From Tissierella pigra (lineage in GTDB: Bacteria; Bacillota; Clostridia; Tissierellales; Tissierellaceae), in the NCBI RefSeq assembly GCF_009695605.1, contig NZ_VUNQ01000028.1, forward strand, positions 1 through 44,104: a stretch of 44,104 nt of DNA, given 5' to 3'. Positions 1 through 9,869 of the stretch are shown here, piece after piece. Every line of letters starts with the position of its first letter. The stretch's first letter is position 1. A model generated the notes under the pieces. That model was not told the DNA's origin. It made no database searches and was given only the letters and a program-made list of their open reading frames with translations. The position numbers and the translations under genes are program-made.

Positions 1-35
1 ATATTTCTTAAAATTTCTTTTGGTAATGTTGACAT
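1..35 (-). CDS. Start of an unidentified gene running off the left edge
   Basis: An ATG at 35 is preceded on the minus strand by a good ribosome site (AAGGAGA, about 7 nt away). It opens a frame reading MSTLPKEILRN before the window ends. Only 11 complete codons are visible, so no function can be assigned. It lies downstream of the eno terminator and so probably has its own promoter; no convincing one was found in 52-141. Confidence 0.45.
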   Translation of the reverse strand, partial: MSTLPKEILRN

Positions 36-141
36 AAAAAATTCTCCTTTCTGGTTTAAATCATATTTTGATTCTTGCCAGAAAAGAGAATTTTATTTCG
101 CAAAAGCACAGATTATTTTACACTACCAATTTCTATAAAAT

Positions 142-174
142 AAAAAAAGATTTCATTAAATACAATGAAATCTT
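142..174 (-). terminator. Rho-independent terminator of the glycolytic operon
   Basis: An 11-bp perfect stem (147-157 paired with 164-174, loop AAATAC) is followed on the minus strand by a run of seven T. It lies 15 nt after the eno stop codon and closes the cggR-to-eno operon. Confidence 0.85.
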
Positions 175-188
175 CTTATGTTTAAATA

Positions 189-1496
<1,308 letters not shown>

Positions 1497-1500
1497 TTAT

Positions 1501-3033
1501 TTAGCAAATAGTTAATGATTTCCCTGTCATTTCTTTTGGTTTTTCTAAATCCATAAGTTCTAGTATTGTTGGTGCTAAATCCGCTAATATTCCTTCTTGT
1601 AACTTTACATCTCCTGCTCCCACTAGAATCAATGGCACCTTATTATTTGTATGAGATGTTATAGGGCTACCATCAGCTTCGTTTATCAACATCTCTGCAT
1701 TTCCATGGTCTGCTGTAATTAGTGCTTTACCACCTTTTTTAATTAGAAGTTCTATTATTTCACCTAAACAAGTATCTACAGTTTCTATAGCTTTTACTGT
1801 AGCTGATACTATTCCTGTATGACCTACCATATCTGGATTTGCAAAGTTTAATATAATTAAATCGTATTTATCCATACTGAGCCTATTTAGTACCTCATCC
1901 TTTACCTCCATAGCACTCATTTCTGGCTGAAGATCATAAGTTGCCACTTTTGGTGATGGAATAAGTGCTCTGTCTTCATTTTCATAAGGTTCTTCTATTC
2001 CACCATTGAAGAAAAATGTCACATGAGCATATTTTTCAGTTTCAGCAATTCTCAATTGTGTTAATCCTTTATTACTTATATATTCTCCCAATGTATTTAT
2101 AGGAGATTCATCAGTATATACTACATGAACATTTTCTATAGTCCTATCATATTCCGTCATAGTTACATAGAAAGTATCCACTATTTTCTCCCTTTCAAAA
2201 CCATCAAAATCTTTATCTACAAAGGCTCTTGTAATTTGTCTAGCTCTATCTGGTCTAAAATTAAAGAATATAATAGAGTCGCCACTATCTATAGTTCCTA
2301 CAGGCTTACCTTCTTCTTTAATAACAGTAGGTATGATAAACTCATCTGTTACTCCTTCGTTATAAGAGTTTTCTATTGCTATTAAAGGATTCTCACTTTC
2401 TTTGCCTTTACCTAAAGTAAAAGCATCATAAGCTAATTTAATTCTATCCCATCTTTTATCTCTATCCATAGCATAATACCTGCCAGATATTGTAGCAATA
2501 TGCCCTACACCTATTTCATCAATCTTTTCTATTAATTCCTTTATATCTTCTTTACCTGATGTTGGTGGTACGTCTCTTCCATCTAATATTCCATGTATGT
2601 AAACATTGTAGAAATCATGATTCTTCATTAATTCCAACAATCCATATAAATGACTATTATGGCTATGAACTCCACCTGATGATACTAAACCCATTAGATG
2701 AATTTTAGAATTATTCTTTTTAGCATTTTCTATGGCTTCTAAAAACTCATTTTTATTAAAAAAATCTCCGTCTTCTATAGATTTAGTTATCTTAGTTAAA
2801 TCCTGATATATTATACGACCTGAGCCTATATTTAAATGTCCGACTTCTGAATTTCCCATTTGACCCTCTGGAAGACCTACCGCGAAACCAGAGGCATCCA
2901 AAGTAGTATTAGGATATTGTTCAAATAATTTATCTATATTAGGAGTTTTAGACAGTTTTACTGCATTTCCTTCGTATGTCTTTCCCACACCAAAACCATC
3001 TAGTATTATTAACATAACTGGCGATTTATTCAT
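1501..3033 (-). CDS. gpmI: 2,3-bisphosphoglycerate-independent phosphoglycerate mutase
   Basis: The enzyme interconverts 3- and 2-phosphoglycerate using two Mn ions and a phosphoserine intermediate. The 510-residue protein opens with the alkaline-phosphatase-fold motif LIILDGFG. The nucleophile is Ser62 in GNSEVGH, at the same position as in the Geobacillus stearothermophilus enzyme. The metal-binding TADHGNAE is near the C-terminus. A TTG four codons upstream (3045) lies inside the GGAGG ribosome site, so ATG 3033 (spacing 5) is the start. It sits between tpiA and eno, and its Shine-Dalgarno lies in the short tpiA-gpmI gap. Confidence 0.97.
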   Translation of the reverse strand: MNKSPVMLIILDGFGVGKTYEGNAVKLSKTPNIDKLFEQYPNTTLDASGFAVGLPEGQMGNSEVGHLNIGSGRIIYQDLTKITKSIEDGDFFNKNEFLEAIENAKKNNSKIHLMGLVSSGGVHSHNSHLYGLLELMKNHDFYNVYIHGILDGRDVPPTSGKEDIKELIEKIDEIGVGHIATISGRYYAMDRDKRWDRIKLAYDAFTLGKGKESENPLIAIENSYNEGVTDEFIIPTVIKEEGKPVGTIDSGDSIIFFNFRPDRARQITRAFVDKDFDGFEREKIVDTFYVTMTEYDRTIENVHVVYTDESPINTLGEYISNKGLTQLRIAETEKYAHVTFFFNGGIEEPYENEDRALIPSPKVATYDLQPEMSAMEVKDEVLNRLSMDKYDLIILNFANPDMVGHTGIVSATVKAIETVDTCLGEIIELLIKKGGKALITADHGNAEMLINEADGSPITSHTNNKVPLILVGAGDVKLQEGILADLAPTILELMDLEKPKEMTGKSLTIC

Positions 3034-3045
3034 ATTATCCTCCAA

Positions 3046-3789
3046 TTAAAAATTTATTAAATCTACAAAATCCTTAGCCACTAAACTAGCTCCACCAACT
3101 AAGGCACCATCTATTTCTTCTTTATCCATTAATTCCTTTATATTGCTAGGCTTTACACTTCCACCGTATTGTATTCTAATATGATCTTTCTTTTCTCCAT
3201 ATTTTTGTCCAATAGTTTCCCTTATGAATCCTAGCATATTATTTGCATCACTTGCAGATGCTGTTTTTCCTGTACCTATTGCCCATATTGGCTCATAGGC
3301 AATTACTATATTGTCTAAATCCTTTTCTTCTATACCTTCAAAAGCTTTGTTTATTTGCTTTTTTACTATATCATTCTCTATACCAGATTCTCTTTCATCT
3401 AATGTCTCTCCTACACAAACTATTGGTTTAAGACCATGATTTAGAGAAGATTTTATTTTTTTGTTTACAGTTTCATCTGTTTCATTGAAATATTGACGTC
3501 TTTCAGAGTGACCTATTATTACATAATCAACTCCCATCTCATTTAACATTTTAGGAGAAATCTCACCTGTAAAAGCTCCATTTTCTTCCCAATGTATATT
3601 TTGTGCACCCAGTTTGATTTCTGTGTTCTCCAATGATTTTTTAACATCAGAAAGACATGTGAAAGGTACACAAACTATAGCTTCCACATCTTTATTTAAT
3701 TCATAGGACTTGATTTCTTCTATTAACTCCAAGGCTTCTTTAATTGTATTGTTCATTTTCCAATTTCCTGCGATTATAGGAGTTCGCAT
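3046..3789 (-). CDS. tpiA: Triosephosphate isomerase
   Basis: Triosephosphate isomerase interconverts dihydroxyacetone phosphate and glyceraldehyde 3-phosphate. The 247-residue TIM barrel shows all the expected catalytic residues: Lys11 in GNWKMN, His94 in GHSERR and Glu166 in AYEPIWAIGTG, with the phosphate-binding GGSVKP near the C-terminus. An upstream GGAGATATA site sits before the ATG. It is third from the end of the glycolytic operon, after pgk and directly before gpmI. Confidence 0.98.
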   Translation of the reverse strand: MRTPIIAGNWKMNNTIKEALELIEEIKSYELNKDVEAIVCVPFTCLSDVKKSLENTEIKLGAQNIHWEENGAFTGEISPKMLNEMGVDYVIIGHSERRQYFNETDETVNKKIKSSLNHGLKPIVCVGETLDERESGIENDIVKKQINKAFEGIEEKDLDNIVIAYEPIWAIGTGKTASASDANNMLGFIRETIGQKYGEKKDHIRIQYGGSVKPSNIKELMDKEEIDGALVGGASLVAKDFVDLINF

Positions 3790-3829
3790 TATATCTCCTC
3801 CATTTCTTTAGTTAACAACTAATAACTAT

Positions 3830-5026
3830 TCACTGTTTTTCACTTATTGCATCAATTCCAGGTAAAATCTTTCCTTCAAGTAACTCTAGTGATGCTCCTC
3901 CACCTGTTGAAATATGAGTCATTTTTTCAGCGAAGCCTGATTTTTCAACTGCTGATGCAGAATCTCCTCCACCTACTATGGTTATACCTTCTGTTTCTGA
4001 CATAGCTTTTGCTACGGCATCTGTACCTTTTTTGAAATTATCCATTTCAAATACTCCCATTGGTCCATTCCAGATTACAGTTTTTGCTTCTTTAATTGCA
4101 GCTGAAAATAATTTTATGGATTCTTCACCTATATCTAATCCCATCATATCTTCTGGAATCTCTTCTATTTTAACTGTTTTAAATTCAGTATCATTTTTAA
4201 ATTCCTTTGCAGCTACTACATCTACTGGCAACATTAACTTTACATTATTATCTTCTGCTTTTTTTAATAAATTCTTTGCTAAATCAATTTTATCTTCTTC
4301 AAGTAAGGATTTTCCTATTTCATATCCCTGTGCTTTTAGGAAGGTATAAGCCATGCCACCACCAACTATTATGGCATCTACTTTATTTATAAGATTCTCT
4401 ATTACTCCTATTTTATCAGATACCTTTGCACCACCAAGTATTGCTACAAAAGGTCTATCTGGTGATTCTAAGGCTTTACCCATAATAGATATTTCTTTCT
4501 CTACTAAAAATCCCACAGCAGATGGTAAATATGTAGACACCCCTACATTAGATGCATGACCTCTATGGGAAGTACCGAAAGCATCATTTATATATATCTC
4601 TCCCAAGGATGCTAAATCTTTAGCAAAATTTTCTTCATTTTTTTCTTCTTCTTTTCTGAATCTAGTATTTTGAAGTAATAAAACATCTCCGTCTTCCATA
4701 GCCTCTACTTGTTTTTTTACAGCATTAGACACTACGTTATCATCATCTGCAAATATTACTTCTTTATTTAATAATTCTTTAAGTCTATTGGCAACTGCTT
4801 CTAATGTATATTTTTTATTCGCTTCACCTTTTGGTCTACCTAGATGTGACATTAATATTACCTTAGCCCCTTGTTCTATTAAATAATTTATAGTAGGTAA
4901 TGATGATGTAATTCTTATATCATCTGTAATATTTCCATTTTCGTCCATTGGAACATTAAAATCACATCTAACTAATACTCTTTTTCCTGCAAAATTAAAA
5001 TCCTTTAACGATTTTTTATTTAACAT
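3830..5026 (-). CDS. pgk: Phosphoglycerate kinase
   Basis: This is the ATP-yielding step from 1,3-bisphosphoglycerate to 3-phosphoglycerate. The 398-residue two-domain enzyme has the N-terminal substrate loop [10 protein letters not shown] (17-26), the hinge-region [12 protein letters not shown], and the nucleotide-binding [11 protein letters not shown] near residue 350. The ATG is preceded by GAGGTG with 6-nt spacing. It follows gapA across a 114-bp gap that contains a large stem-loop, suggesting mRNA processing or expression tuning between the two genes. Confidence 0.98.
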   Translation of the reverse strand: MLNKKSLKDFNFAGKRVLVRCDFNVPMDENGNITDDIRITSSLPTINYLIEQGAKVILMSHLGRPKGEANKKYTLEAVANRLKELLNKEVIFADDDNVVSNAVKKQVEAMEDGDVLLLQNTRFRKEEEKNEENFAKDLASLGEIYINDAFGTSHRGHASNVGVSTYLPSAVGFLVEKEISIMGKALESPDRPFVAILGGAKVSDKIGVIENLINKVDAIIVGGGMAYTFLKAQGYEIGKSLLEEDKIDLAKNLLKKAEDNNVKLMLPVDVVAAKEFKNDTEFKTVKIEEIPEDMMGLDIGEESIKLFSAAIKEAKTVIWNGPMGVFEMDNFKKGTDAVAKAMSETEGITIVGGGDSASAVEKSGFAEKMTHISTGGGASLELLEGKILPGIDAISEKQ

Positions 5027-5053
5027 ATTAACACCTCTTCACCAATATTTATG

Positions 5054-5098
5054 AAACAACTAACAATCTGATACTCAGTATCAAATTGTTAGTTGTTT
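5054..5098 (-). other. Large intercistronic stem-loop between gapA and pgk
   Basis: Arms 5054-5067 and 5085-5098 are perfectly complementary over 14 bp. The enclosed 5069-5083 is a second small palindrome, so the whole 45 nt folds as one long, almost uninterrupted hairpin. On the minus strand it is followed by CATAAATATT rather than a T run, so it is not a standard terminator. A processing or stabilising element within the operon mRNA is more likely. The neighbouring 5100-5135 is AT-rich filler of near-repeated ATTCA words. Confidence 0.6.
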
Positions 5099-5140
5099 TA
5101 ATTCACAATTTAAAATTCAACATTCATAATTGGCGTAAGC

Positions 5141-6145
5141 CTATTTAGTTGCTACTAATTTTGCAAGGTCTACTACTCTTTCTGAATATCCCCACTCATT
5201 ATCATACCAAGAAACTACTTTAACCATATTATCTATAGCCATAGTTGATAATCCATCTACAATTGATGAACGAGGATCAGCTATATAGTCTGATGATACT
5301 AATGGTTCATCAGAGTAACCTAGTATTCCTTTCAATTCTCCTTCACTGGCTTCTTTTAATGCTTGATTTATTTCTTCTGCTGTAGCTTTATTTTCCACTT
5401 CAAACACTACATCTACCATAGAAACTGTAGGAACTGGTACTCTTACTGAGAAACCATTAAGTTTTCCTTTTAATTCTGGAAGTACTAAAGCTACTGCCTT
5501 AGCAGCTCCTGTTGTTGTTGGAACAATATTTTGTGCCGCTGTTCTTGCACGTCTAAGATCTTTATGTCTTTTATCTAGAATTTGTTGATCATTTGTATAA
5601 GCATGGATTGTAGTCATTAGACCTTTTTTAATGCCAAATTTCTCAAGTATAACTTTAGCCACTGGTGCTAAACAGTTTGTTGTACATGAAGCATTTGAAA
5701 TAATATGATGATTAGCTGGATCATATTTGTCTTCATTTACTCCAAGTACTATGGTAATGTCTTCATCCTTAGCTGGGGCAGTTATGATAACCTTTTTTGC
5801 ACCTGCTTTTATATGTTTAGATAGACCATCTCTATCTCTAAATGCTCCTGTAGAGTCTATTACTAATTCAACACCAAGGTCTTTCCAAGGTATTTCTAAT
5901 GGATCTCTATGAGCCACTACTTTAACCTTTTTTCCATTAATAATAAATCCATCTTCAACTACTTCTAGTGTACCATTGAATTTACCATACATAGTATCAT
6001 ACTTAAATAGATGTGCTAAATCATTTAAACTTCCTGAAGCATTTATTGCTACTATTTCAAATTCATCTACACCATTTTCTGCATAAGCTCTTAATACGTC
6101 TCTACCTATTCTACCAAATCCACTTAATCCAACTTTCATTGACAT
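5141..6145 (-). CDS. gapA: Glyceraldehyde-3-phosphate dehydrogenase (glycolytic type)
   Basis: This enzyme oxidises glyceraldehyde 3-phosphate to 1,3-bisphosphoglycerate with NAD. The 334-residue protein has the N-terminal Rossmann motif GLSGFGRIGRDVLR, the active site SNASCTTNCLAP with nucleophile Cys154, and the C-terminal SWYDNEWGYSERVVDL. The ATG at 6145 has AGGAGG about 8 nt upstream. It is the first enzyme gene after the regulator cggR, the order typical of Firmicutes, and should be controlled by the CggR operator at 7265-7301. Confidence 0.98.
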   Translation of the reverse strand: MSMKVGLSGFGRIGRDVLRAYAENGVDEFEIVAINASGSLNDLAHLFKYDTMYGKFNGTLEVVEDGFIINGKKVKVVAHRDPLEIPWKDLGVELVIDSTGAFRDRDGLSKHIKAGAKKVIITAPAKDEDITIVLGVNEDKYDPANHHIISNASCTTNCLAPVAKVILEKFGIKKGLMTTIHAYTNDQQILDKRHKDLRRARTAAQNIVPTTTGAAKAVALVLPELKGKLNGFSVRVPVPTVSMVDVVFEVENKATAEEINQALKEASEGELKGILGYSDEPLVSSDYIADPRSSIVDGLSTMAIDNMVKVVSWYDNEWGYSERVVDLAKLVATK

Positions 6146-6193
6146 AACTCTTCCTCCTATTTATTATATTTTTTTATTTATATATTTTGGCTA

Positions 6194-7225
6194 CTATGTA
6201 GCATTACTTACTATATCCAATATCTTTTTTGCAGCAGATTCATCTGTTATCAAAGTCATATTTTGATTTAATGTAGATACTGCAATTATTGATTCAGCTT
6301 TTTCTTCTCCACCTGCTACTCCAATAAGGTTATTTAAAGCCTTAAATTTTCCAAGGGATAATCCTATGGTTTTAAATTCCCAAACTTCATTTCCTTTAAT
6401 ATCAAAATAATGTCCAAGAGCTTCAGCTACTGCACCAGCTTTAATTAATGCGTCTATTTTTTCTTCAGATAAATTTCTTCTCTTTGCCATAGTATCTGCC
6501 CTACCAATTCCAAATACAAGGGTATTCATATTATCAATTAGCTCCATAGACTCTTTAACTTCTTCATTTTTTAACATAAGTTCTAAAGCTTTTTCTTCCA
6601 GCCCATCTGGTACATATAATAACCTATAGGAACCTCCTAATTTCTGACCTAGTTTTGCTGCTATGGAATTTGATTGAGTCTCTACCTCACGTCCCAATCC
6701 TCCCCTAGCTGGTATTACTATTACATCTCTTATTTTGTTATCAGAAGTAACTTCATCAGCTACTGCTGCCATAGTACTTCCTCCAGTAATACCTATTACC
6801 TCTTTAGCCAACAAAGATTCTTTTAACAACCTATTTGTAATTTTACCCATATCCTTTAGAACCATGCTGTTTTCTGACAAATTACCTGGTGATATGATTA
6901 TTTTTCTTATTTTTAAAACTTCTTTTAATCTTTCTTCCATTTTAGGAATACCTTTTAGATTGCCATATATTGAATGTAGATTTGATAACACATTTTTCCC
7001 CTCATGGGTTATATACATACCCATTAAATCAATGCTTAACAACCCTTGATTTTTAAGTATTCCTACTTCGTCTCTTACAGTTCGTTCTTTAAAACCTAAT
7101 TCTGTAGACAAGGCTCTTCTTCCTATAGGTTGATTATAGGAAATAGCCCTTAAAATAAGATATCTTTTTTCAATTATATCGACTATTTCTGGAGTTATCT
7201 TTTTTAATAATTCTAGCATTTCCAT
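6194..7225 (-). CDS. cggR: Central glycolytic genes regulator (SorC/DeoR family)
   Basis: CggR represses the gapA operon and is relieved by fructose-1,6-bisphosphate in Bacillus. The 343-residue protein has an N-terminal winged helix-turn-helix (about residues 15-75, with RALSTELGFKERTVRDEV as recognition region) and a C-terminal SorC-type sugar-phosphate-binding domain (about 90-340; GITGGSTMAAVADE is the phosphate-binding loop). An in-frame GTG three codons upstream lies inside the GAGGTG ribosome site, so ATG 7225 is chosen. It heads the glycolytic operon and is probably autoregulated. The function rests on family, context and the operator. Confidence 0.95.
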   Translation of the reverse strand: MEMLELLKKITPEIVDIIEKRYLILRAISYNQPIGRRALSTELGFKERTVRDEVGILKNQGLLSIDLMGMYITHEGKNVLSNLHSIYGNLKGIPKMEERLKEVLKIRKIIISPGNLSENSMVLKDMGKITNRLLKESLLAKEVIGITGGSTMAAVADEVTSDNKIRDVIVIPARGGLGREVETQSNSIAAKLGQKLGGSYRLLYVPDGLEEKALELMLKNEEVKESMELIDNMNTLVFGIGRADTMAKRRNLSEEKIDALIKAGAVAEALGHYFDIKGNEVWEFKTIGLSLGKFKALNNLIGVAGGEEKAESIIAVSTLNQNMTLITDESAAKKILDIVSNAT

Positions 7226-7264
7226 ATAATTCACCTCTTAATTGGAAGTATTATCCTACTTGGT

Positions 7265-7301
7265 CATTTTTAGTCCCAGTAGTGCATTTTTAGTCCCAGT
7301 A
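7265..7301 (-). promoter_or_regulatory. Predicted CggR operator (20-bp-period direct repeat)
   Basis: Two identical 17-bp copies (7265-7281 and 7285-7301; minus strand TACTGGGACTAAAAATG) repeat with a period of exactly 20 bp. The Bacillus subtilis CggR operator is a direct repeat of CGGGAC-N6-TGTC with the same 20-bp period, and the GGGAC core is kept here. It lies between promoter and cggR, as in Bacillus, so a bound tetramer would block elongation or promoter clearance. Confidence 0.85.
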
Positions 7302-7313
7302 TCTTTAAAGAAA

Positions 7314-7335
7314 TGGTAGAATAAAAATTCTACCA
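7314..7335 (-). terminator. Stem-loop between rpoN and the cggR operator
   Basis: A 9-bp perfect stem (7314-7322 with 7327-7335, AAAA loop on the plus strand) is followed on the minus strand by TTTCTTT. It lies 54 nt past the rpoN stop and just after the predicted cggR transcription start (about 7334). It could terminate rpoN transcripts and also cap the 5' end of the glycolytic mRNA. Confidence 0.5.
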
Positions 7336-7340
7336 CTTCT

Positions 7341-7369
7341 AGTATATAATACATTTATATATTATGCAA
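7341..7369 (-). promoter_or_regulatory. Sigma-A-type promoter of the cggR-gapA-pgk-tpiA-gpmI-eno operon
   Basis: On the minus strand a -35 TTGCAT (7364-7369), a 17-bp spacer and a -10 TATACT (7341-7346) are present. The predicted start near 7334 puts the CggR operator about 35-70 nt downstream. Confidence 0.75.
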
Positions 7370-7388
7370 TATTAAATAATATATTCAT

Positions 7389-8765
7389 TTAATATCTTTT
7401 CCTTATTGTTGAGGAAGGTATATTTAATTCGTCTCTATATTTTGCAACAGTTCTTCTTGAAATATTTATTCCTTTTTCCTTTAATAACTCAGCTATTTTT
7501 TGATCACTATAAGGTTTTTTGTTGTTTTCATTATCTATAATTTCCTTTAATGTAACCTTTATACTAGTAGATGATAGTTCTCCTTCTTCACTTAATATTC
7601 CAGATGAAAAAAAATATTTTAGCTCAAACAATCCTCTAGGAGTTTGCACATATTTTCCATTTGTAGCTCTAGATATGGTAGATTCGTGCATTTCTATGTC
7701 TTCTGCTACATCCTTTAATGTAAGAGACTTTAGGGATTTTTCTCCTTCTATAAAAAAATCCATTTGAAACTTTAATATAGACTCAATTACTTTTCTAATA
7801 GTTGATCTTCTTTGTTCTATACTTCTAATTACCCACATTGCTGAATTAAACTTTTCATTAAGAAAGTCTATCGTATCTTTATCTCCTTCTGATTTCATAA
7901 GTTCCTTATAATAATTATTGATATTAAGTTTAGGACCTGTAGAATCATTTATTATAACAACAAATTCTCCATCTACAAGTTTGATTTCAGCATCTGGAGT
8001 TATATATCTTGCATCCCCACTTTCTCCCCTAAATGTCCTACCTGGCTTAGGCTCTAAGTTTTTTATGTAATCACAGATGTCTTGCACTTCTACAAGTTCA
8101 AGACCTAACTCCTTTGAAATTTTCTGTACCCTATTATATCCTATGTCCTCTAAATAATCTTCAATTATTGTTTGAGTACAGGGATGAACATCTTTTCTAT
8201 CTCTTAATTGAATTAATAAACATTCTTTCAAATCCCTAGCTCCTACTCCTACTGGATCAAAGGCTTGTATAATATCTAATAATATTTTTGCCTCTTCTAT
8301 ATTTGATTTCATAAATTTTGCAATATCTTCTATGGAAGTACTTAAATATCCGTTTTCATCAATATTATATATAATGTTTTCCCCTATTTTATATTCTTTA
8401 TTTTCCAGGGAAATAAGGCTTAGTTGTGATAGTAAATGTTCCCTTAATGTAGGTCCATGGCTTATAAAGGATTCATAATTATATTCCTTTACATTTTTAT
8501 CTACTTGGGCTCTATAACTAATATCATCATACTTTTCTAGGTACTCTTTCCAGTCAATATCATTATCATCTTTATACTTATCTAGGTTTTCAAATTCTTC
8601 ATTGGCACCTGCTGATTCAAGCATAGGGTTCTCTTCTAATTCGTTGGTAATATATTCTTTTAATTCCAAGCTATTAAATTGTAATAATTCTATAGCTTGT
8701 CTTAATTCTGGAGTCATTATTAACTTTTGAGATTGTTCAAGGATTAAATCATAGCTAAGTCTCAT
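7389..8765 (-). CDS. rpoN: RNA polymerase sigma-54 factor
   Basis: Sigma-54 directs RNA polymerase to -24/-12 promoters that need an AAA+ activator. The 458-residue protein has the Gln/Leu-rich activator-contact region at the N-terminus (LILEQSQKLIMTPELRQAI), a long acidic linker around 60-85, the core-binding domain, and the C-terminal RpoN box as SRRTVAKYRDEL. A TTG at 8774 is embedded in the AGGAAGG ribosome site, so ATG 8765 is preferred. It has its own promoter and stands just upstream of cggR, an arrangement also known from other Clostridia. Confidence 0.97.
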   Translation of the reverse strand: MRLSYDLILEQSQKLIMTPELRQAIELLQFNSLELKEYITNELEENPMLESAGANEEFENLDKYKDDNDIDWKEYLEKYDDISYRAQVDKNVKEYNYESFISHGPTLREHLLSQLSLISLENKEYKIGENIIYNIDENGYLSTSIEDIAKFMKSNIEEAKILLDIIQAFDPVGVGARDLKECLLIQLRDRKDVHPCTQTIIEDYLEDIGYNRVQKISKELGLELVEVQDICDYIKNLEPKPGRTFRGESGDARYITPDAEIKLVDGEFVVIINDSTGPKLNINNYYKELMKSEGDKDTIDFLNEKFNSAMWVIRSIEQRRSTIRKVIESILKFQMDFFIEGEKSLKSLTLKDVAEDIEMHESTISRATNGKYVQTPRGLFELKYFFSSGILSEEGELSSTSIKVTLKEIIDNENNKKPYSDQKIAELLKEKGINISRRTVAKYRDELNIPSSTIRKRY

Positions 8766-8803
8766 AAAATTCAACCTTCCTAAATAAAATTGTATTTAAT
8801 TAT

Positions 8804-8831
8804 ATTATATCAGAATATTAACAAAGTACAA
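8804..8831 (-). promoter_or_regulatory. Promoter of rpoN
   Basis: On the minus strand a -35 TTGTAC (8826-8831), a 16-bp spacer and a -10 TATAAT (8804-8809) lie between the importer terminator and the rpoN ribosome site. Confidence 0.6.
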
Positions 8832-8835
8832 AATA

Positions 8836-8875
8836 AAAAAAGACTTCCATAAAATCATTTAAAGAAGTCTTTTTT
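8836..8875 (-). terminator. Terminator after the BMP-type importer operon
   Basis: Stem 8836-8847 pairs perfectly with 8864-8875 (12 bp, ending in A6/T6). T runs on both strands make it potentially bidirectional. It ends transcription from the permease gene and insulates rpoN. Confidence 0.9.
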
Positions 8876-8891
8876 GAAATATATAATTTAT

Positions 8892-9869
8892 TTAACCTTG
8901 ATTTTTTTCATAAGGAAGTCCATTAGCTTTAGGTCCATTTCCTTCTCCAACTACAAATATCAATGCCAATAATGTAATTACATAAGGGGTCATGGCTAGT
9001 AAAGTTGATGGCACTTTAATTGCTGTACCTCCAAGATAAATTGCAATACCTTGAGCTGCACCAAATAATAAACAAGCCCACATAGCCCCTTGAGGTTTCC
9101 ATTTACCAAATATCATAGCCGCTAAAGCTATAAATCCTTGACCAGATATTAATGTTGCTCTGTAGTTTGCTACTACTGCTATACTCATTGCAGCACCACC
9201 AAATCCTGCAAATACGCCTGATAAAATAACTGCTATATATTTGATTCTATATACATTTATACCTAATGTATCTGCTGCTCTTGGATGTTCTCCTACAGAT
9301 CGGATTCTAAGACCTAGTTTTGTCTTATATAATACAAACCATACTATAAATACTAATATAAAAGCAATAAAAACCGTTATATATTGATTAAAAATTGCAT
9401 TTCTAAAGAAGTTTATCATAGCATCTTTTATGGTTTCTACCTGTGTAACTTCTGGTAAAATATTTTTAAATGGCTGTGGCATTTTATTATCTAATGGAAT
9501 AGGTTTAGTCATTGTTGCTCCTTCAAAAAACAATCTTGAAAGGAATAAAGCTAGTCCAGGTCCTATAAAGTTAATTGCTATACCAGATACTATTTGGTCA
9601 GCAGTAAAGGTAATAGACGCGATACCATGGAGTATAGCCATAATTCCTCCTGCAATACCTGCTGCTAAAAATGCCAACCAAGGGTTTCCTGAATAATAAC
9701 CTACTGTTGCACCTACTAAGGCACCTATAGTCATCATACCTTCAAGACCTATATTAACTACACCTGCATTTTCAGATATAACTCCACCTAGGGCAGTATA
9801 TATAAGAGGTGCTGAATACATTAAAGATATTCCTATTATAATTCCTAGATTATTGATTATACTAATCAA
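8892..9869 (-). CDS. BMP-family ABC importer, second permease subunit
   Basis: This inner-membrane permease (about 325 residues) belongs to the branched-chain/ribose permease superfamily (BPD_transp_2), as in the Bacillus YufQ/NupQ type. Several hydrophobic segments surround the family motif SENAGVVNIGLEGMM near the N-terminus, and GLRIRSVGEHPRAADTLGI is a typical cytoplasmic loop. The frame is open upstream to 9938, but AGAGGTG lies 6 nt before a TTG at 9869. That start overlaps the preceding permease stop by 8 nt, as expected for translational coupling. Substrate is inferred from the linked lipoprotein: probably nucleosides, possibly another small solute. Confidence 0.9.
   Translation of the reverse strand: MISIINNLGIIIGISLMYSAPLIYTALGGVISENAGVVNIGLEGMMTIGALVGATVGYYSGNPWLAFLAAGIAGGIMAILHGIASITFTADQIVSGIAINFIGPGLALFLSRLFFEGATMTKPIPLDNKMPQPFKNILPEVTQVETIKDAMINFFRNAIFNQYITVFIAFILVFIVWFVLYKTKLGLRIRSVGEHPRAADTLGINVYRIKYIAVILSGVFAGFGGAAMSIAVVANYRATLISGQGFIALAAMIFGKWKPQGAMWACLLFGAAQGIAIYLGGTAIKVPSTLLAMTPYVITLLALIFVVGEGNGPKANGLPYEKNQG

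Noticed and set aside
5027-5140. gapA-pgk hairpin as a rho-independent terminator
   Set aside because: No T run follows on the minus strand, and pgk must be expressed with gapA.
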